Shown here: positions 46,799 through 58,689 of the stretch, in pieces
How the letters are laid out: every line of letters begins with the position of its first letter
Position numbering within the stretch: position 1 is the first letter of the stretch
Source of the DNA: Gautieria morchelliformis
Lineage: Eukaryota > Basidiomycota > Agaricomycetes > Gomphales > Gomphaceae
Length of the DNA: 64,000 bases
Reading direction: 5' to 3'
NCBI GenBank assembly: GCA_015179125.1
Contig: WHVA01000135.1
Span: 62,001 to 126,000, forward strand
Program-made: the position numbers and the translations under genes
Notes under the pieces: generated by a model
What the model saw: the letters and a program-made list of their open reading frames with translations, nothing else
Databases searched by the model: none
Told to the model about the DNA's origin: nothing

Positions 46799-47920
46799 TG
46801 CCCTTGTACTCAAGTTCATCTTCACTTGCCTCCCAGCCCTCTTCCCGTGGACTGAATGTGCATTCCTCCCCAGTGCCCTCCATCGATTCTGCTTCCATGG
46901 GCGATAAGCGCACTCTCGACCTCACTGAACTCCAAACTGACCCAGACATTGTTCCGTGAACTACCACAAGAGGAAAAAGTATGTACCGCTCCTTTATTGA
47001 CCCACATTTGACAACCCTTGCCAGGAACCAAGATGATGCAGCCAAGGAACACAACCACTGGGGGTGCATCCTTGGCCGACTCTATGACACATACAATAGT
47101 CCGGCTGCTGTCATAACTTCCGGTCTCACAATGGAACAGTCGGACAACCCTTCTGGATTTTCTGAAGAGTATGTGCCCTCGCTCATCCAACGTGTTGTAC
47201 TTCGATATGACGTGTGACATTGACAGGCAATGTCAACAAAACAAGTCCTTTGAACTTGTTACGCGTCACCTACCTGGTATCGACATGTACCTCAGCAGTA
47301 GCACGGATGGTGGAGCCATCCGATGGATGGCACACGAGGCATGTACCCCAATTGTTCTTACCGCACCGAATATTTGACACTGTTTAGTTGCGGCAAGGCC
47401 AAGATGGAGCTCGGAGTGACGACACCGCAACCCTCAAAAAGGGATTGTCGAAATGCTTCTTGTCTATGACCATGACATGTCCAAGGGCCTAGATGAGCGG
47501 AACAAAGCCAACTGTGGGTTTAATTACCCACTGACAGGATGCCTGCTCTGCCTGGCCAAACTCGATTACACGGATTTGAGGTATGTCACCTAGCCCTTCA
47601 ACAAGATGTATCACTTCTGAAGGTGTGCCTCCACCTAGTATCCAACAACAACTCAAGTCTGGCGAGTATGACTTGCAGCCAACTGACTGGCCTCTTTTTT
47701 TCTATGAGAACGACACATACAACAGCGACGACGAAATCCAAGGACTTCTCCGAAGCAAACTGCTAGTCCAGGTATGTCAGCCGCACACGCTCACATCCTT
47801 ACTGCTCATTGGATTGCACTACAGGCCTACAAATGTAGCTTTCTGGGCCCTTCTGCGTGGGTTCGCAAGGATGGCAAGTCCAAAATGACACGAGCTTCCA
47901 AGGCTGTGCTCTGCAAGATG
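46799..47920 (+). pseudogene. DUF6698-type fungal gene, 3' end lost to LINE-D
   Basis: Matches the layout of a protein family expanded in Agaricomycetes (function unknown). Recognisable blocks: a Ser-rich N-terminus from ATG 46799; HWGCILGRLYDTYNSP near 47060; RQGQDGARSDDTATLKKG near 47395-47450; NYPLTGCLLCLAKLDY near 47530; QPTDWPLFFYENDTYNSDD near 47680-47730; LLRSKLLVQ; and KCSFLGPSAW near 47840. GT-AG introns fit at 46979-47024, 47343-47387, 47581-47622 and 47772-47824. One disruption lies near 47200-47240 and another near 46955. The gene stops where LINE-D begins at about 47921, and its continuation was not found beyond LINE-D. Confidence 0.7.
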
Positions 47921-48891
47921 GACGGCCCTACCGGAGAACGTACCCACACTCAAGTCAATGTCAACAGGCAACCTCACCCAGACGGACAATGTTTTCATGT
48001 CCACCGAATTACTGGATGTACTAGTCAGCTGCAGAACTAAGCCAGAGGACCAGCCAGCAAAGAGCAACCACTTCCCGATTGACACCACCATCGACCTCTC
48101 CCTACACACCAACACATACACGCCGAAAGCAAACTACCGTCAAGTTGACTGGAAGGCCTTCAGGAAGGAGCTCGAGCAGAGGGTCCAAGCCGCCATCAGC
48201 AACCCAGTACCAGCCAGCGCGCGACCAGTTCACCACCCACCTCGTGGCACTGACAAGCGCCATAGCAGAAATGGCGAAAGAGGTGGTACCTATCAGCAAA
48301 CCTTCACCGTACATGAAGCACTGGTGGTCCATGGAGTTGACACAGATCAGAGCGGAGACCAGGAAACTAGGAAGGAAGGCCTATGCAAGGCGCGGCGATC
48401 CAGCGGACGGCGCACATGAGAGGTACAAGCGAGCCAGAAATGACTACACGAATGCCATCGAGAAATTGAAGTGCGACCATTGGAACGATTTCCTGGACGG
48501 CATCGACCAGAAGACCGTCTGGACAGCTCACAAATATGCAACAGCCGAGGCGTCGGACGGCGGAAGCACGAGGATCCCCACGCTGCAAAGCGCTCGACAG
48601 AACACCTCAACATGGGTAGCGGACATGAACGAAGCGAAGGCAGACATGCTATTCGAGATGTTCTTCCCACAGATAAGCATAGACAGTGAGGCCACCCAGA
48701 CGAATCACCCGTACCCTGAACCGGCATTCGACTTCCAACCGATAAGCAACAAGCAAATACGAAGAGCAGTTGACCAGTTAAACCCCTTCAAAGTCGCTGG
48801 GGCGAACGGTATTCCAAACATCTTCATTAAACAGACCATTGACGTGCTTCTCCCATATATAGGACCCCTGTTCAGAGCAACCTTCACCCTC

Positions 48892-49472
48892 AGAGGATGT
48901 TCACATTGACAACAATGTATATTCTTCTAGGATATATTAGATATCTTTTAAAATATCAACCCTTACCAAATTCATAATCCATCATTTTGAGCAACTTGTA
49001 TATTGTGGACATCCCAAATTTTTTGAATGTTCTGATATTTTAAAAATATGGTTGTATGTGCTAAAGCATGGTGTGTATTGATATAACAGAGAAATTTCAG
49101 AGAGGATGTGGATGACTATATATTAAAAGTATACATGAAACATGTTAGATGTACAATCACAGAATATAGAAACAAGTATGGACAATACCTCTACTATATT
49201 ATTATATATGGTTGAGAGATCTGATTAGAAGGTATGTTTAAAATAATATGCATGTGTAGTACAAAGATATGTACAAAGATATGTAACTATTGATGTTTAG
49301 ACAATGGGGTATACACCCTTTCCTGGGGGAGCAGCAGACTGTGAGAAAGAACTTTAGGACTAGGATTAAGCATGCCTTACAATTGCTGGCAACTGCCTCA
49401 ATTTTGATATATTTTATGAAATATAGATGAGCTAAGCTATATATACATATATATGACATTTATAAACATCCT
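48892..49472. mobile_element. AT-rich TIR element Y, complete copy
   Basis: A 581-bp element inside the RT of LINE-D, flanked by the 5-bp TSD CCCTC (48887-48891 and 49473-49477). Its removal restores the LINE reading path. Ends: AGAGGATGTTCACATTGAC and, reversed, AGGATGTTTATAAATGTC. No gene. Relatives lie at 11154-11712 and 13180-13274. The GAGGAT end resembles the other AT-rich family (2053-2606) and both make 5-bp TSDs, so they may share a transposase. Confidence 0.85.
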
Positions 49473-50356
49473 CCCTCGAGATATATCCAGCCAAATGGAG
49501 GGACTCTGTCATGAGGGTCCTGCGCAAGCTGGGAAAGACCGACTACATGGCACCAGGGGCATACCGCCCCATCGCACTGCTAGATACACTGGGAAAAGTC
49601 CTCTCGGCCTGCGTCGCCGAAGACCTGGTGAAAATGGCAGAGAAGCACTTCCTACTGCCAGATAATCACTACAGATGCAGACTGGGACGTGCTACAACCG
49701 ACGCCATCCACTACGTAGTGGGAGCCGCCAAGGAAGCGTGGCAATGAGGCAAAGTGCTGGGGGTATTATACTTAGACATCAAGGGAGCATTCCCCAGCAT
49801 AGTGCTCGACCGCCTAATCCACAACATGCGCCGGAGAGGGGTACCAGCTGAGTACACTGGCTGGATACGCAAAAAGGTAGAGGGACGAGTCACCACCCTA
49901 AGCTTCGATGACTATACTACAGAGCCAAGACAGATAGTCCGAGGAATGGACCAAGGATGCCCTCTATCTGCTGGCGCGGGACCATGACTGCATGTTCGCG
50001 GTGGAGAAGTTCGGTCTGATGGGACTCACCAGGCAAAGAGAAAAAGACCCTACAAGACCCAGAAAAAACAGACCAATAACGAGACCCTCCATCAGAATAG
50101 GCCGGCACGTCGTCAAGCCCACAGAAACACACAAGTTCCTCGGCGTCGTCATGCACCAAGAGCTGCGATTCAGACAACAGGTACACCACGCCCTCACGAA
50201 AGGTGACATGTACGTCAATCAGTACAAGAGATTGACAAAGCAGACGAAATGGACTACAGCTAAGCACATGCGAAAATACTATCTGGCGGTGGCAATCCCT
50301 CGTATGCTTTACGCTGCTGACATCTTGCTCATCCCAGAATCTGAACATACCAAGGG

Positions 50357-50895
50357 TGTTGGGTGCATTTATGCTCCTGCACCAAAATCAAGCCAAATAG
50401 ATTCCACCATTCGTATTTCTTTTGACTTTGACTTGAAACCATGCTGACATTCATTCTATGGTTTGTCAAATTTTTCTCTGATTTTTCGAAGCTGTATTTC
50501 TACTTCTTTCATGTTCTGTCCAACCGACCCTTTGTGGGTGGTTGTGGACAAATTTCCTTTTTGAGCTGCGGCTGTTCACTACCATGCTACGTTCTACGGG
50601 CGCTTATCATGGCACACCGTGGCATCACAGGCGCTAAAGCGCCGGCTAGTAGTACATGCGCATGAGACACATTTCCCCCCTCTCTCAGTGACAACTAAAT
50701 TCACTGAGAGAGGCAAGTAAATTAGTCTTGTTTCTTTTCGATTTGTTGACCTAGAAATCCTGTAGTGAATTGATTTCTAGGTAGTGTATAATATATTTAC
50801 AGTGACAACTAAATTCACTGAGAGAGTGAATTGATTTCTAGTCTTCTTTTGAGCACCAAGTCCAAACCTACTGCCTATAATTCCTGTCCTCTACA
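50357..50895. mobile_element. Solo Copia-type LTR in LINE-D
   Basis: 539 bp, TGTTGGGTGCATTTATG to CCTGTCCTCTACA, with perfect 5-bp TSD AAGGG (50352-50356 and 50896-50900). TGTTGG is the common Copia LTR start. Inside, CCTCTCTCAGTGA and TCACTGAGAGAGG (50679-50713) form a perfect 13-bp hairpin. Half of it is repeated near 50802-50835, and CCTAGAAATC...GATTTCTAGG (about 50750-50782) forms another. Confidence 0.85.
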
Positions 50896-52459
50896 AAGGG
50901 GACCAAGGGACACATCAACAAGTTAGCGCGAGTTCAACGACAGGCGGCACTCACCATAACAGGGGCTATGAGAACGACAGCTACTGATACACTCGACACA
51001 CATGCCAACCTGCTACCGTTCCCACTGCTGGTTACAAAGGTGATACACAGAGCGGCGACACGACTGGCCTGCCTACCCGATACCCACCCACTCACGACGA
51101 AAGTCCGAAGAGCGGCCGAACGATACGTCAAAAGGCACCGAACGCCCCTCCATGAAATCCTATATGCCTCTGGAATTCAACCACGCAGAATGGAGAAGAT
51201 ACACACTGTTGTCCACGGTCCCAAATGGTCCCCATCGCTCAGAACTCGGATAGCCAGCAACAAGGATCAAGCTATCGAAGAGATAGAGATGGAATCCCCA
51301 GACGTAGTGGTATACTCGGACGGATCGAGCATAGAAGGCGGGGTAGGAGCGGCGGCAGTGCTAAACAGAGGGGGGAGAGAAATCCTAGCTGTCCGACTGT
51401 ACATGGGCACAGACCAAGAGCACTCGGTCTTCGAGGCCAAACTAGCAGAGCCGCAATGGGTGCCAAGTTGCTCAACACGGAGAGGGGACGAAGATACGTC
51501 ATCGCTACTGATAACCAAGCTGCAATTCTCACCATGAGAAAGGAGAAATCACTTTCTGGACAGTATCTAGTTAACGCCCTCCACAGACAAGTCGAAGGAG
51601 TCGCACAGCAGCAACCGAGAGCTACAATACTGATGAGATGGGTACTGGGACACAAGGGAGTGGCAGGCAACAAGCGAGCAGACGAGGAAGCGAAGAAGGC
51701 CGCAAGAGGGGAATCTAGTGAGGAGAGGTTTATTCCGATCGAGTGCAGAGGGGAGCTGCCCATCAGCAAAGCAGCTGAGATCCAGTGACACCAGAAGGCG
51801 ATTAAACAGAGAGCCAGGGCGATCTTTGCTAAGTCCCCACGTGCTTGAACCTCACATGAGATTGATCCGTCCATGCCATCTATAGCATTTGCCAAACTCA
51901 CCGAGGACATGCCTCAACGGCAAGCCAGCCTGCTAGTACAGTTGAGAACGGGACACATCGGGCTAACAAGCATCTACACAAAATCGGCAAAGCGACCTCA
52001 CCGACATGCCCGGCCTGCAGGAGAGCGAACGAAACAGTACACCATTACCTGTTCGGTGCCCGCATACAGGACACAGAGAAAGAGATGGAGAGGGGATTGC
52101 GCAGGGGAGCGGCCTCAATGAAGACGATACTGGGAAGCCCAGAGCGATGAAACACCTGTTCAAATTCATACATGACACAAAGTGTTTCGAAGCATCTCAC
52201 AGAAACATGATTCTCCCAGAGAGGAGAGAGAGGGGAAGAAGTGAAGAGGGAATGGCAGGACAACGCGCTACAAGCAGCAAAGGACTTTCCTCGCCCACAT
52301 CGGCATGGACACGCTCGGGACCTAGCCTATGAGCAGAAGCAGCGATAGAGGGCGAAAGGGGAGAAGGAGCCACAGGTAGTCTGAACCAATGTATTGACCA
52401 TCTAGCATAGGGCAATGCCCCAATAGACGTAAAATTGGATTCAAAAAAAAAAAAAAAAA

Positions 52460-54464
52460 ATAAAATTTTCCAAAAGCAAAGGGTATTGCCGGCACTTCAA
52501 CCTCAAGATGGTGAAACAATGTTTCCTTTTCATGAATAGCGTTGATACCTCTTATTTTGTCGCATGGACTGGTAAAAACCATACGGTAAACCGTGATGAA
52601 TTGATAATTATATCTCAGAACCAGTGTCCCCCTTTTCCCATTTAGCCATTTTGCATATGCGCAGGCTGTCACCTCCACTTCTAACCATTTTAGTCTCTGT
52701 TCAGGGATGGCCGTTTTCGTCTCATTGCTGCGCAGTCGAGCGAGGAAAGCTATAAAATCGCATGCTTTTCCTGCCTGGATACTCAGTCGCCGAGTCGAAA
52801 CCTTGACGCATTTCGATAATCTCTCAAACACACCGAACCGCTAGCCATGAAGGTCGCTTGGTCTAACATTTCATACATAGAGGCGAGCTCACGCCGTGCA
52901 TTATCTAGTACACTGCTCTCGTTGCTCTCATTGCCATCCTCCCCGCTGCTTTTGCAATGGCAGTGGATAGCCCTGTATGTTGTTTTGCTATTCAAGCTTG
53001 AAGGGATAACTAATTACCGCGTATTACTAATAGCTTGGAAAAGGGATGTGTCGCCACTGCCTGCCCCTGCCATGGAGGTCCGAACGCGGCTTTCTGCGGT
53101 GACGGGTTGTCCGGTTGCCTCCATGGACACCGCTACCATTGCAATAATGACGGAAAGAGCTCTTGCGACCTCGGATCCGGACACTTGCCCGCAGGCTGCA
53201 GGCTCAATTGAAGCGTTCAGACCACGTCTTTGCGAGTTTTATATACATTGAACAGGAAATGATATGTCGTTGCTTTCGAATGGTTGTACTGGTATTTGAT
53301 CTCATGGGTTGTACAACACCCATATGTCATGTACTGTACTTGTGTCAATTTTTTTCCTTTGACTGTCTGTGATGCATTCGAAATATTTGTTCAATTCAAG
53401 CCCCCATGTTCGTTGCCAGCCACGTGCCTCATTGTGAAAGACATGACGGACATTGAGATGGGGTGAACCTTGCATACAAACTGGTTTCTCGCGCATTTCC
53501 CGTTGCTAGTCTTAGACTTTGGCCACCTATGCAAGCTCCCCTTCTCGCAGGACAGGCCCTGGGGGGCCCGCGAGCACGCACCTTCAAAGCGGCACGAGCC
53601 TTGTCCGCCACAGGTTCACGGTATGGGGTAATGATGGCGGGAGCTGGAAGCGAGGATTAGATGGTGTTTTGCAGGCAGACCATACGTGGGGGACGACAAT
53701 GGAATCTGCGTGGATCACATTCGGAGTTAGCGGCGGAGATACTTAGCGCCTGCGGTCGATCTTCCGCTGCTATTTAGACTCACATGGCTGTGTCGGCGCG
53801 ACAGCTTCTGCCGGGGGGTGATCGACCACGTCGATTGTCGATCGTTGGAAGACGAAAATCGCCATTTATAGCATGATGTACATCATTATCAACATCCGTG
53901 TCGTTGTCCAAGTTATATACCCCTCATTATACTCGAAAGGGACACTAGCTCTCAGAATGTGCTTTCATGATATGACTCGCACGGTGAGATTGGTCGAATT
54001 GTCCTGGCGACCGGTTCATTGAAATTGAAAGTTGTAGGGTCACCCTTGGTTTGGAGTAGTTTGCACTACTTATTTACAAGCTGTTGCGAAGACAGTTGCG
54101 TGAACAATCGCTGAATATATAGCCATCAAGGAGCTGAGTTTACCCGCTTGGTGACGTTCGAAGACCGCGTGACGTTCCGAAATTCATGTCAATGAAATGT
54201 CCCTCGCTAGGCTTCAAAGTTTCCGCTCCTAGTAGCCCTCCGGATCACCTTACTGGGAATTGCGCCAACTTCAAGTTATTGAACGCCTGAGTATCTTGAT
54301 CCCAAAAAAAGCCAATCCTGTTAGCGTCGTTCGGTGGAAGCCCTAGAGCGCCAGGTTTAGAATAGAATATCTGAAGTAGGGTACTGGGTTTGCACTCGTG
54401 CAGGCTACCACAGCATTGTAACATAAGAGTACGACAGGGAGTGTTCTTTCACCAAGAGCGCCCC
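52460..54464. other. Unassigned sequence, mostly non-repetitive
   Basis: No transposon or named domain. Two open stretches are worth noting without a call: minus 52480-52831, and plus 52847-53251 (134 codons with a hydrophobic LLSLLSLPSSPLLLQW segment). Neither has a convincing splice pattern. Confidence 0.35.
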
Positions 54465-54845
54465 CTAGAATAGCGCAATTATAATTCTCCCACTTTTCTC
54501 ATGGCGTCGCACCCTGGCGAGTGACCGAGATGACAACCTTAGGTATTGGAAAGCAATGTGACATACCTGCTGATACGCACTGATGCCATTGTCTACCGTT
54601 TTGCGGAGGCGAGTGAGGAATAAGGCAGAGATGCCACGAGAGCCTGTTCCACCGATGAGATCGAAGTAATCGAGACATTTTCCACTCACTGCCTCTTGCT
54701 GTTCGTGTGTGACCGACTTCTTTCCACGACGATACACATGAGAACCGGAAAGGAGGCCTTGGACCTCCAATCCCGCCTCGGAGCGATCAGACTGTGCGTG
54801 AAGATGAGTGCGGTGTTCCACGCCGAGCAGAGACGTGAGCCACAA
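54465..54845 (-). pseudogene. Patatin-like phospholipase fragment
   Basis: CLDYFDLIGGTGSRGISALFLTRLRKTVDNGISAYQQ matches, in two halves, the patatin-domain stretch around the usual DYFDLIGGTSTGG nucleophile motif, including the R[ML]R..VD..I.AY tail. Here GGTGSRG replaces the expected GTSTGG, so the serine elbow is altered. A donor GTATGTC follows AYQQ. The upstream oxyanion GGGxRG region is only suggested, in another frame near 54780. The fragment encodes at most part of one domain, and no downstream exon was identified. Patatins hydrolyse acyl-lipids; this copy is unlikely to. Confidence 0.5.
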
Positions 54846-55077
54846 CTCAGTCAGAAAGCGATAAAGTTAGACTCAGGGGAGAGTACAGCACTCAGTTGGG
54901 TGATGGAGAACGAGGTGCGATGCTGTAGTCAGCCCAATTGCAGCGGAGCTCCAGCCACTTGAGTCAAGTCGGACGGCAGGTGCCGAGCTCAGAGGGCAAA
55001 GTAACGACTGCGTTCTGCACTTCCATCACTTTGTAGATTGTATCCATCTAAGCCGCACCTTATTCGTTTGATACTCT

Positions 55078-55300
55078 GTGGCCTTTCCTGCTATCCGTCC
55101 CAGTACTGGTATTGAATATTACAGATCACGGGCCCACGGCATACGGGCAGTTCTCCGATCGGGAGTCGTCGTCGATCGGGATGATGTTGGTCTCCCTGGC
55201 GGATGTAGTAGAGCGAAGTCTGGACTTGAGGTTGGAGGTCAGTTTGTATTCTATTCCGCTTTGGGCTCACGATGCATTTCATCAACATCCAGATGTAAGT
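55078..55300 (+). other. Exon-like stretch of an unknown gene
   Basis: The frame from about 55110 to 55290 reads ITDHGPTAYGQFSDRES, LADVVERSLDLRLEVSLYS and PLWAHDAFHQHP, with a protein-like composition, and ends at the donor GTAAGTCC near 55294. It may be preceded by an acceptor at TCCCAG (55105-55110). I do not recognise the family. It could be a broken or still spliced host gene. Confidence 0.3.
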
Positions 55301-55582
55301 CCAGCCACAGCAAAATCTACACCATCGTGCCCGGACTACAATTCATGGAGTTACTCGCCGTGCTGGTAAGGCCTATATCTGGTCTGGTAGTGTTGGGAGG
55401 CACGCACGTCAGCACATTTGCACTCATGCTTGTCCAGGTCTGACTGCCGAACGCACTGGCGATGACACCCTCAACAGTTGACCGGCATAACTGAGAAACA
55501 TTTTGAAATAGGCACGTCGGAACACGTGCTACTTACAAGCCTTCATCGAAGCTCTCCTCAGCAGCGCCATCCTTCCACGTAG

Positions 55583-57100
55583 TTAAATAGAAGCATTGTC
55601 AGGAGACATTTTAAACCGGCCCCCCTCCAGCGCCACCCCCGCCACCCCCGGCAAGCCTCCGCAAATGCTCCACCAACTGGAGCACGAGCTCCGCACGGTG
55701 CGCCATCCCGCGATCTCGGAGGGCGCGGGGAGGGGCGGGGTTGACAGGGCCGTCGGGAGCTCGCGACGTCGCGGTGGCGTGCGTGTGCGCGTGAGCAGAG
55801 GAGCAGGAGCCGTAGTGGTTAGCCCAGTCGTGCAGAATGTTGGAGTGTCGAGCAGAAAGAAGCGTGAAGCGGCGAAAGAAGCTCGGTAGAAGCGTGCCAG
55901 AAGCATGCAGAAGCTGAAACAACCGCATTAGGAAGCTCGTGCACGGCACCTCGTCAACGCCAACGCACCTTGGTCAAATGCATCCGCCCCCCCGCCGTCG
56001 TCGAGCAATTTTCTACGTCGGCATAGGCGCCGTATCCGGGACTATGGGCAGTGCGGTATGTGGGGACAGCGTCGTGGTTGTGGGGCGACATGGGTTGCCA
56101 AGTTGGGCGCTTAGGGAGCGGTCTGTGCGCGGGCGCCAAGGGGGTGCACGCGCACGACTCGTCAGTCAGTGGACGCGCGCACGCACAGTACGCACGACTC
56201 ACCGCCATAGCACACCATCCCTGCGCATCGTGTAGTACTCGTCGGCCTGGAATGCGGCGCGCCCTTCATGTGTGGGCAGTGCTGCGCCTGCTGCAGGTGC
56301 GGTTAACTCTGGCTCTACGACTGCGCCTGGTGCTGGCCGCCCTGGACATGCGCTTAGGACTGCACCCCCGCGCTTGCGAGCTGCGTCTGGGCCGGATACG
56401 GGAGACGCCAGCAGCGCCGCGGCCGTTATTCCCCACGCCCGCACCCGCACCATCCCCCCCCCCTCAACCAGCGGATAAGCGAAGTTCAGGCTGCGCAAGG
56501 ACTGGATGCGGCGATCCACTGTCGGTGTTGATGCCGACCCCCATGTTGGGGAGAGGGGTCTGCCCTGCGGATGGGAGGCAGGCTGTGTGGGCCGGACGGG
56601 TGCGCGGTGGGTGTGCATATGGAGGCGGCCGGAGCGTGGAAAGGTGGGTGTGTGGCGGCGGACGCAGCTAAGACGAGTTGAGGAGATGCGTCCGGAGCAT
56701 ATGTGAGCTTAGGTGTTGATGCGGATGCTAGTGCCCCGCGTGTGGATGCTGCTGTTGTGAGGGAGGAAGCGGGTGCTGGCGTGGTAGGAATGCGACATTG
56801 TGCAGGGCGTGTGCAGAGGACGAGGATGAGGTGCGAGATGACGGGGGTGGCGCCGCGCGATGTGCACGGTATGCATCGTGTCCTTGTGGCTCATAGTGCC
56901 CTGTGTCCTAGTCTCGTCCCAACATGCAGGCAGCATGAAACAGACCCAGGTTGAAGCCACACGAGCAGAACCTCAGAATCTCAAGCGTGAGGATGACCGG
57001 TGGAGTTACTTGATCCAGTTATATGATCCCCGCCAAGCGAGTACTGTCGATGCTCTTTCCCAGCAGCAACACCACAACGAGATCTCCCTAAACTGATACC
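55583..57100. other. GC-rich region with overlapping open frames, unassigned
   Basis: Long frames lie on both strands (minus 55583-55949, plus 55596-55889, plus 56051-56671, minus 56199-56618, plus 56860-57096). GC content here is much higher than around it, which opens frames by chance. No domain was recognised; the minus frame 56199-56618 has the most ordinary amino-acid composition. A gene here is possible but unproven. Confidence 0.3.
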
Positions 57101-57930
57101 TCCCGATACATCTGACCCGACATCTGACCCACTATACGAGCGCGAGTTTCAGGGCGTACAGCTGGCCCGTCGATGTTGCCACTCCCCGGAGACAATCAGC
57201 TGGCGAGAACTTCGGAGAGTCAAATGACCATGGTACAGCCGAGATCCGTCGGAAGAGATGTCCCCTCTGACCTGAAAAGCCAAGGAGACATAACCGTGCT
57301 GATTCTGAACTGACCCCAAGACTGCTTAAGGGGATGTGTTCTCGATATAATTCTTGATATGCACAGGTAATTCAAAATAGGTGTGCTGTTTTCTGGAGAT
57401 TAATGCTTTAAGCAAAGCACAGTGGCCATAATCAGGAACTGGATGGATCTCACCTCGACAGCCCAGCAGATATCCACCCACACCCATAATAAACTAAGTG
57501 TTACATACGGACATGGATGGCAAACAATACACCTGGAATAGTACGGGCCTAGGACATACGGTGGCTGCATTTAAATGACCTAGCTAGGCTGACGGGCTGC
57601 TACTATAACCCGCCTCCACAGACAACTGCCATCCTCAGGCTTTGAGAGAGCCAATTGCGACGACCGGTGGTATTGCCCCAGCAGGGAGATGGCCGTTCAA
57701 AACTTGGGGTCACATGGCCAAGTACCGTAAGTTGTGTTCTCAAACTTATTCCATGGTGGTTGATGTGGGATAAGCCGAGGACGGCAGGCAAATCCCACTT
57801 CAGGCAAAATGATCGCCAATGATGGTCATTATCACTGGTCGGTATTCTGCTGATAACACCTCCAGTGCCTGTGGATGCTGACTGGACTCCCATTTGGTGT
57901 CTGTCAGAGAGCGGGGAAGAAGCTATGCTA
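57101..57930. other. Unassigned sequence
   Basis: No domain, repeat family or splice pattern recognised. Confidence 0.35.
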
Positions 57931-57932
57931 GC

Positions 57933-58656
57933 TCACGACTCGGTCACAGGTCGCCTTGCTGCGGCAATCAGAATGAAGACTTGATTTTCTAGCTTCAAGT
58001 TGAACAAATCAGCGATGATGTCAATGCCATAGTGCCTAACCACGTGGAGAATATCAGGGGCATCTGCCTTGAGAAGCAGGAATAGCTTGATGTGGTGTTG
58101 TTGGCTGAGGAGCAAACATCCATCACTGGAAACCAACCAGCGGGCCACTGAATTACTCACTCTTTGCTATACAGTTCCAGTTCAGTGTTCTTCTTGTCAT
58201 ACTTGAGGCCTTCCTGCAATATGGGTGCAAAACGCCTCCACATGTCGTGGACGCGTCCGAAGTGGCGCACAGTGGTGGACAGGGGGTCAAATTTCTTTCT
58301 GGAAAGTAATTGGGGGCCATGACGGTGATGACGGTGAGAGAAGGCAAGACACTCACAGTATCCTGTGGACCGCGAGGCGTTTGCGGCCAATGCGTATGTA
58401 AGCATCTCTGTCAGAGGAATCCTCTGACAGAGATGCTTGCATGACAGGGGATGGGGAGCGAGACAAGGTGGGTGAACTGGAGTCCTCCTGCACGCTTGGG
58501 GGACGTCGGTTGGCACTGCGGCGTATGTTGCGAGACGTGGCGATGGTGCCGTTGGTGTGGGTGTGGTTCCGGCTAGTGCCGCGGGGCGAAGAGATGGAAG
58601 AGTTGTTGGAGGAGGAGGAATGTCGTGATTTCGAGCTCAACATTCGACTAGCGGGC
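57933..58656 (-). CDS. Hypothetical spliced protein with Ser-rich N-terminus
   Basis: The ATG at 58656 (MPASRMLSSKSRHSSSSNNS) opens a Ser/Arg-rich exon through DRDAYIRIGRKRLAVHRIL to about 58358. A GTGAGT donor and TTTCCAG acceptor (intron near 58300-58358) lead to KKFDPLSTTVRHFGRVHDMW and RRFAPILQEGLKYDKK. A second GTGAGT (near 58167) to TTTCCAG intron leads to a last exon reading HIKLFLLLKADAPDILHVV, with a stop near 57933. Three exons, about 200 residues. The RHFGR...ILQEGL pattern is reminiscent of the start of DUF6698 proteins, but I cannot confirm that. An exact 39-bp palindrome lies in exon 1. Confidence 0.4.
58400..58438. repeat. Perfect 39-bp palindrome in a putative exon
   Basis: Arms AAGCATCTCTGTCAGAGGA and TCCTCTGACAGAGATGCTT (19 bp each) face each other around a single A. 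The RNA would form a very stable hairpin with almost no loop. Confidence 0.95.
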
Positions 58657-58689
58657 ATGGTGGTGGGTTGGAGGGAGCAGAACATGCGT

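Larger units (their letters stand above)
47921..52459 (+). mobile_element. LINE-D: 5'-truncated Tad1-like LINE with two nested insertions
   Basis: Starts within the endonuclease (TLKSMSTGNLTQTDNVF) and runs to a 3' poly-A near 52442-52459, preceded by the 3'-terminal box CATAGGGCAATGCCCCAATA shared with LINE-A and LINE-E. Insertions are a TIR element at 48892-49472 and a solo LTR at 50357-50895. RT is disabled by loss of about 65 codons near 49978 that include the FVDD motif, plus an in-frame TGA near 49745. RNase H (YSDGSSIEGGVGAAAV) is split by a shift near 51455, and further stops follow near 51788 and 51848. The copy is dead and older than LINE-A or LINE-E. Confidence 0.9.

Noticed and set aside
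48898-49467. Element Y as a solo LTR with ends TGTTCAC...AAACA
   Set aside because: With those ends the flanks are not direct repeats and the LINE does not rejoin. Taking the GAGGAT tips gives a clean CCCTC TSD and restores the LINE sequence.
55583-56671. Confident coding genes in the GC-rich block
   Set aside because: Frames are open on both strands at once, with low-complexity Arg/Pro/Ala content and no domain. GC content alone can explain them.
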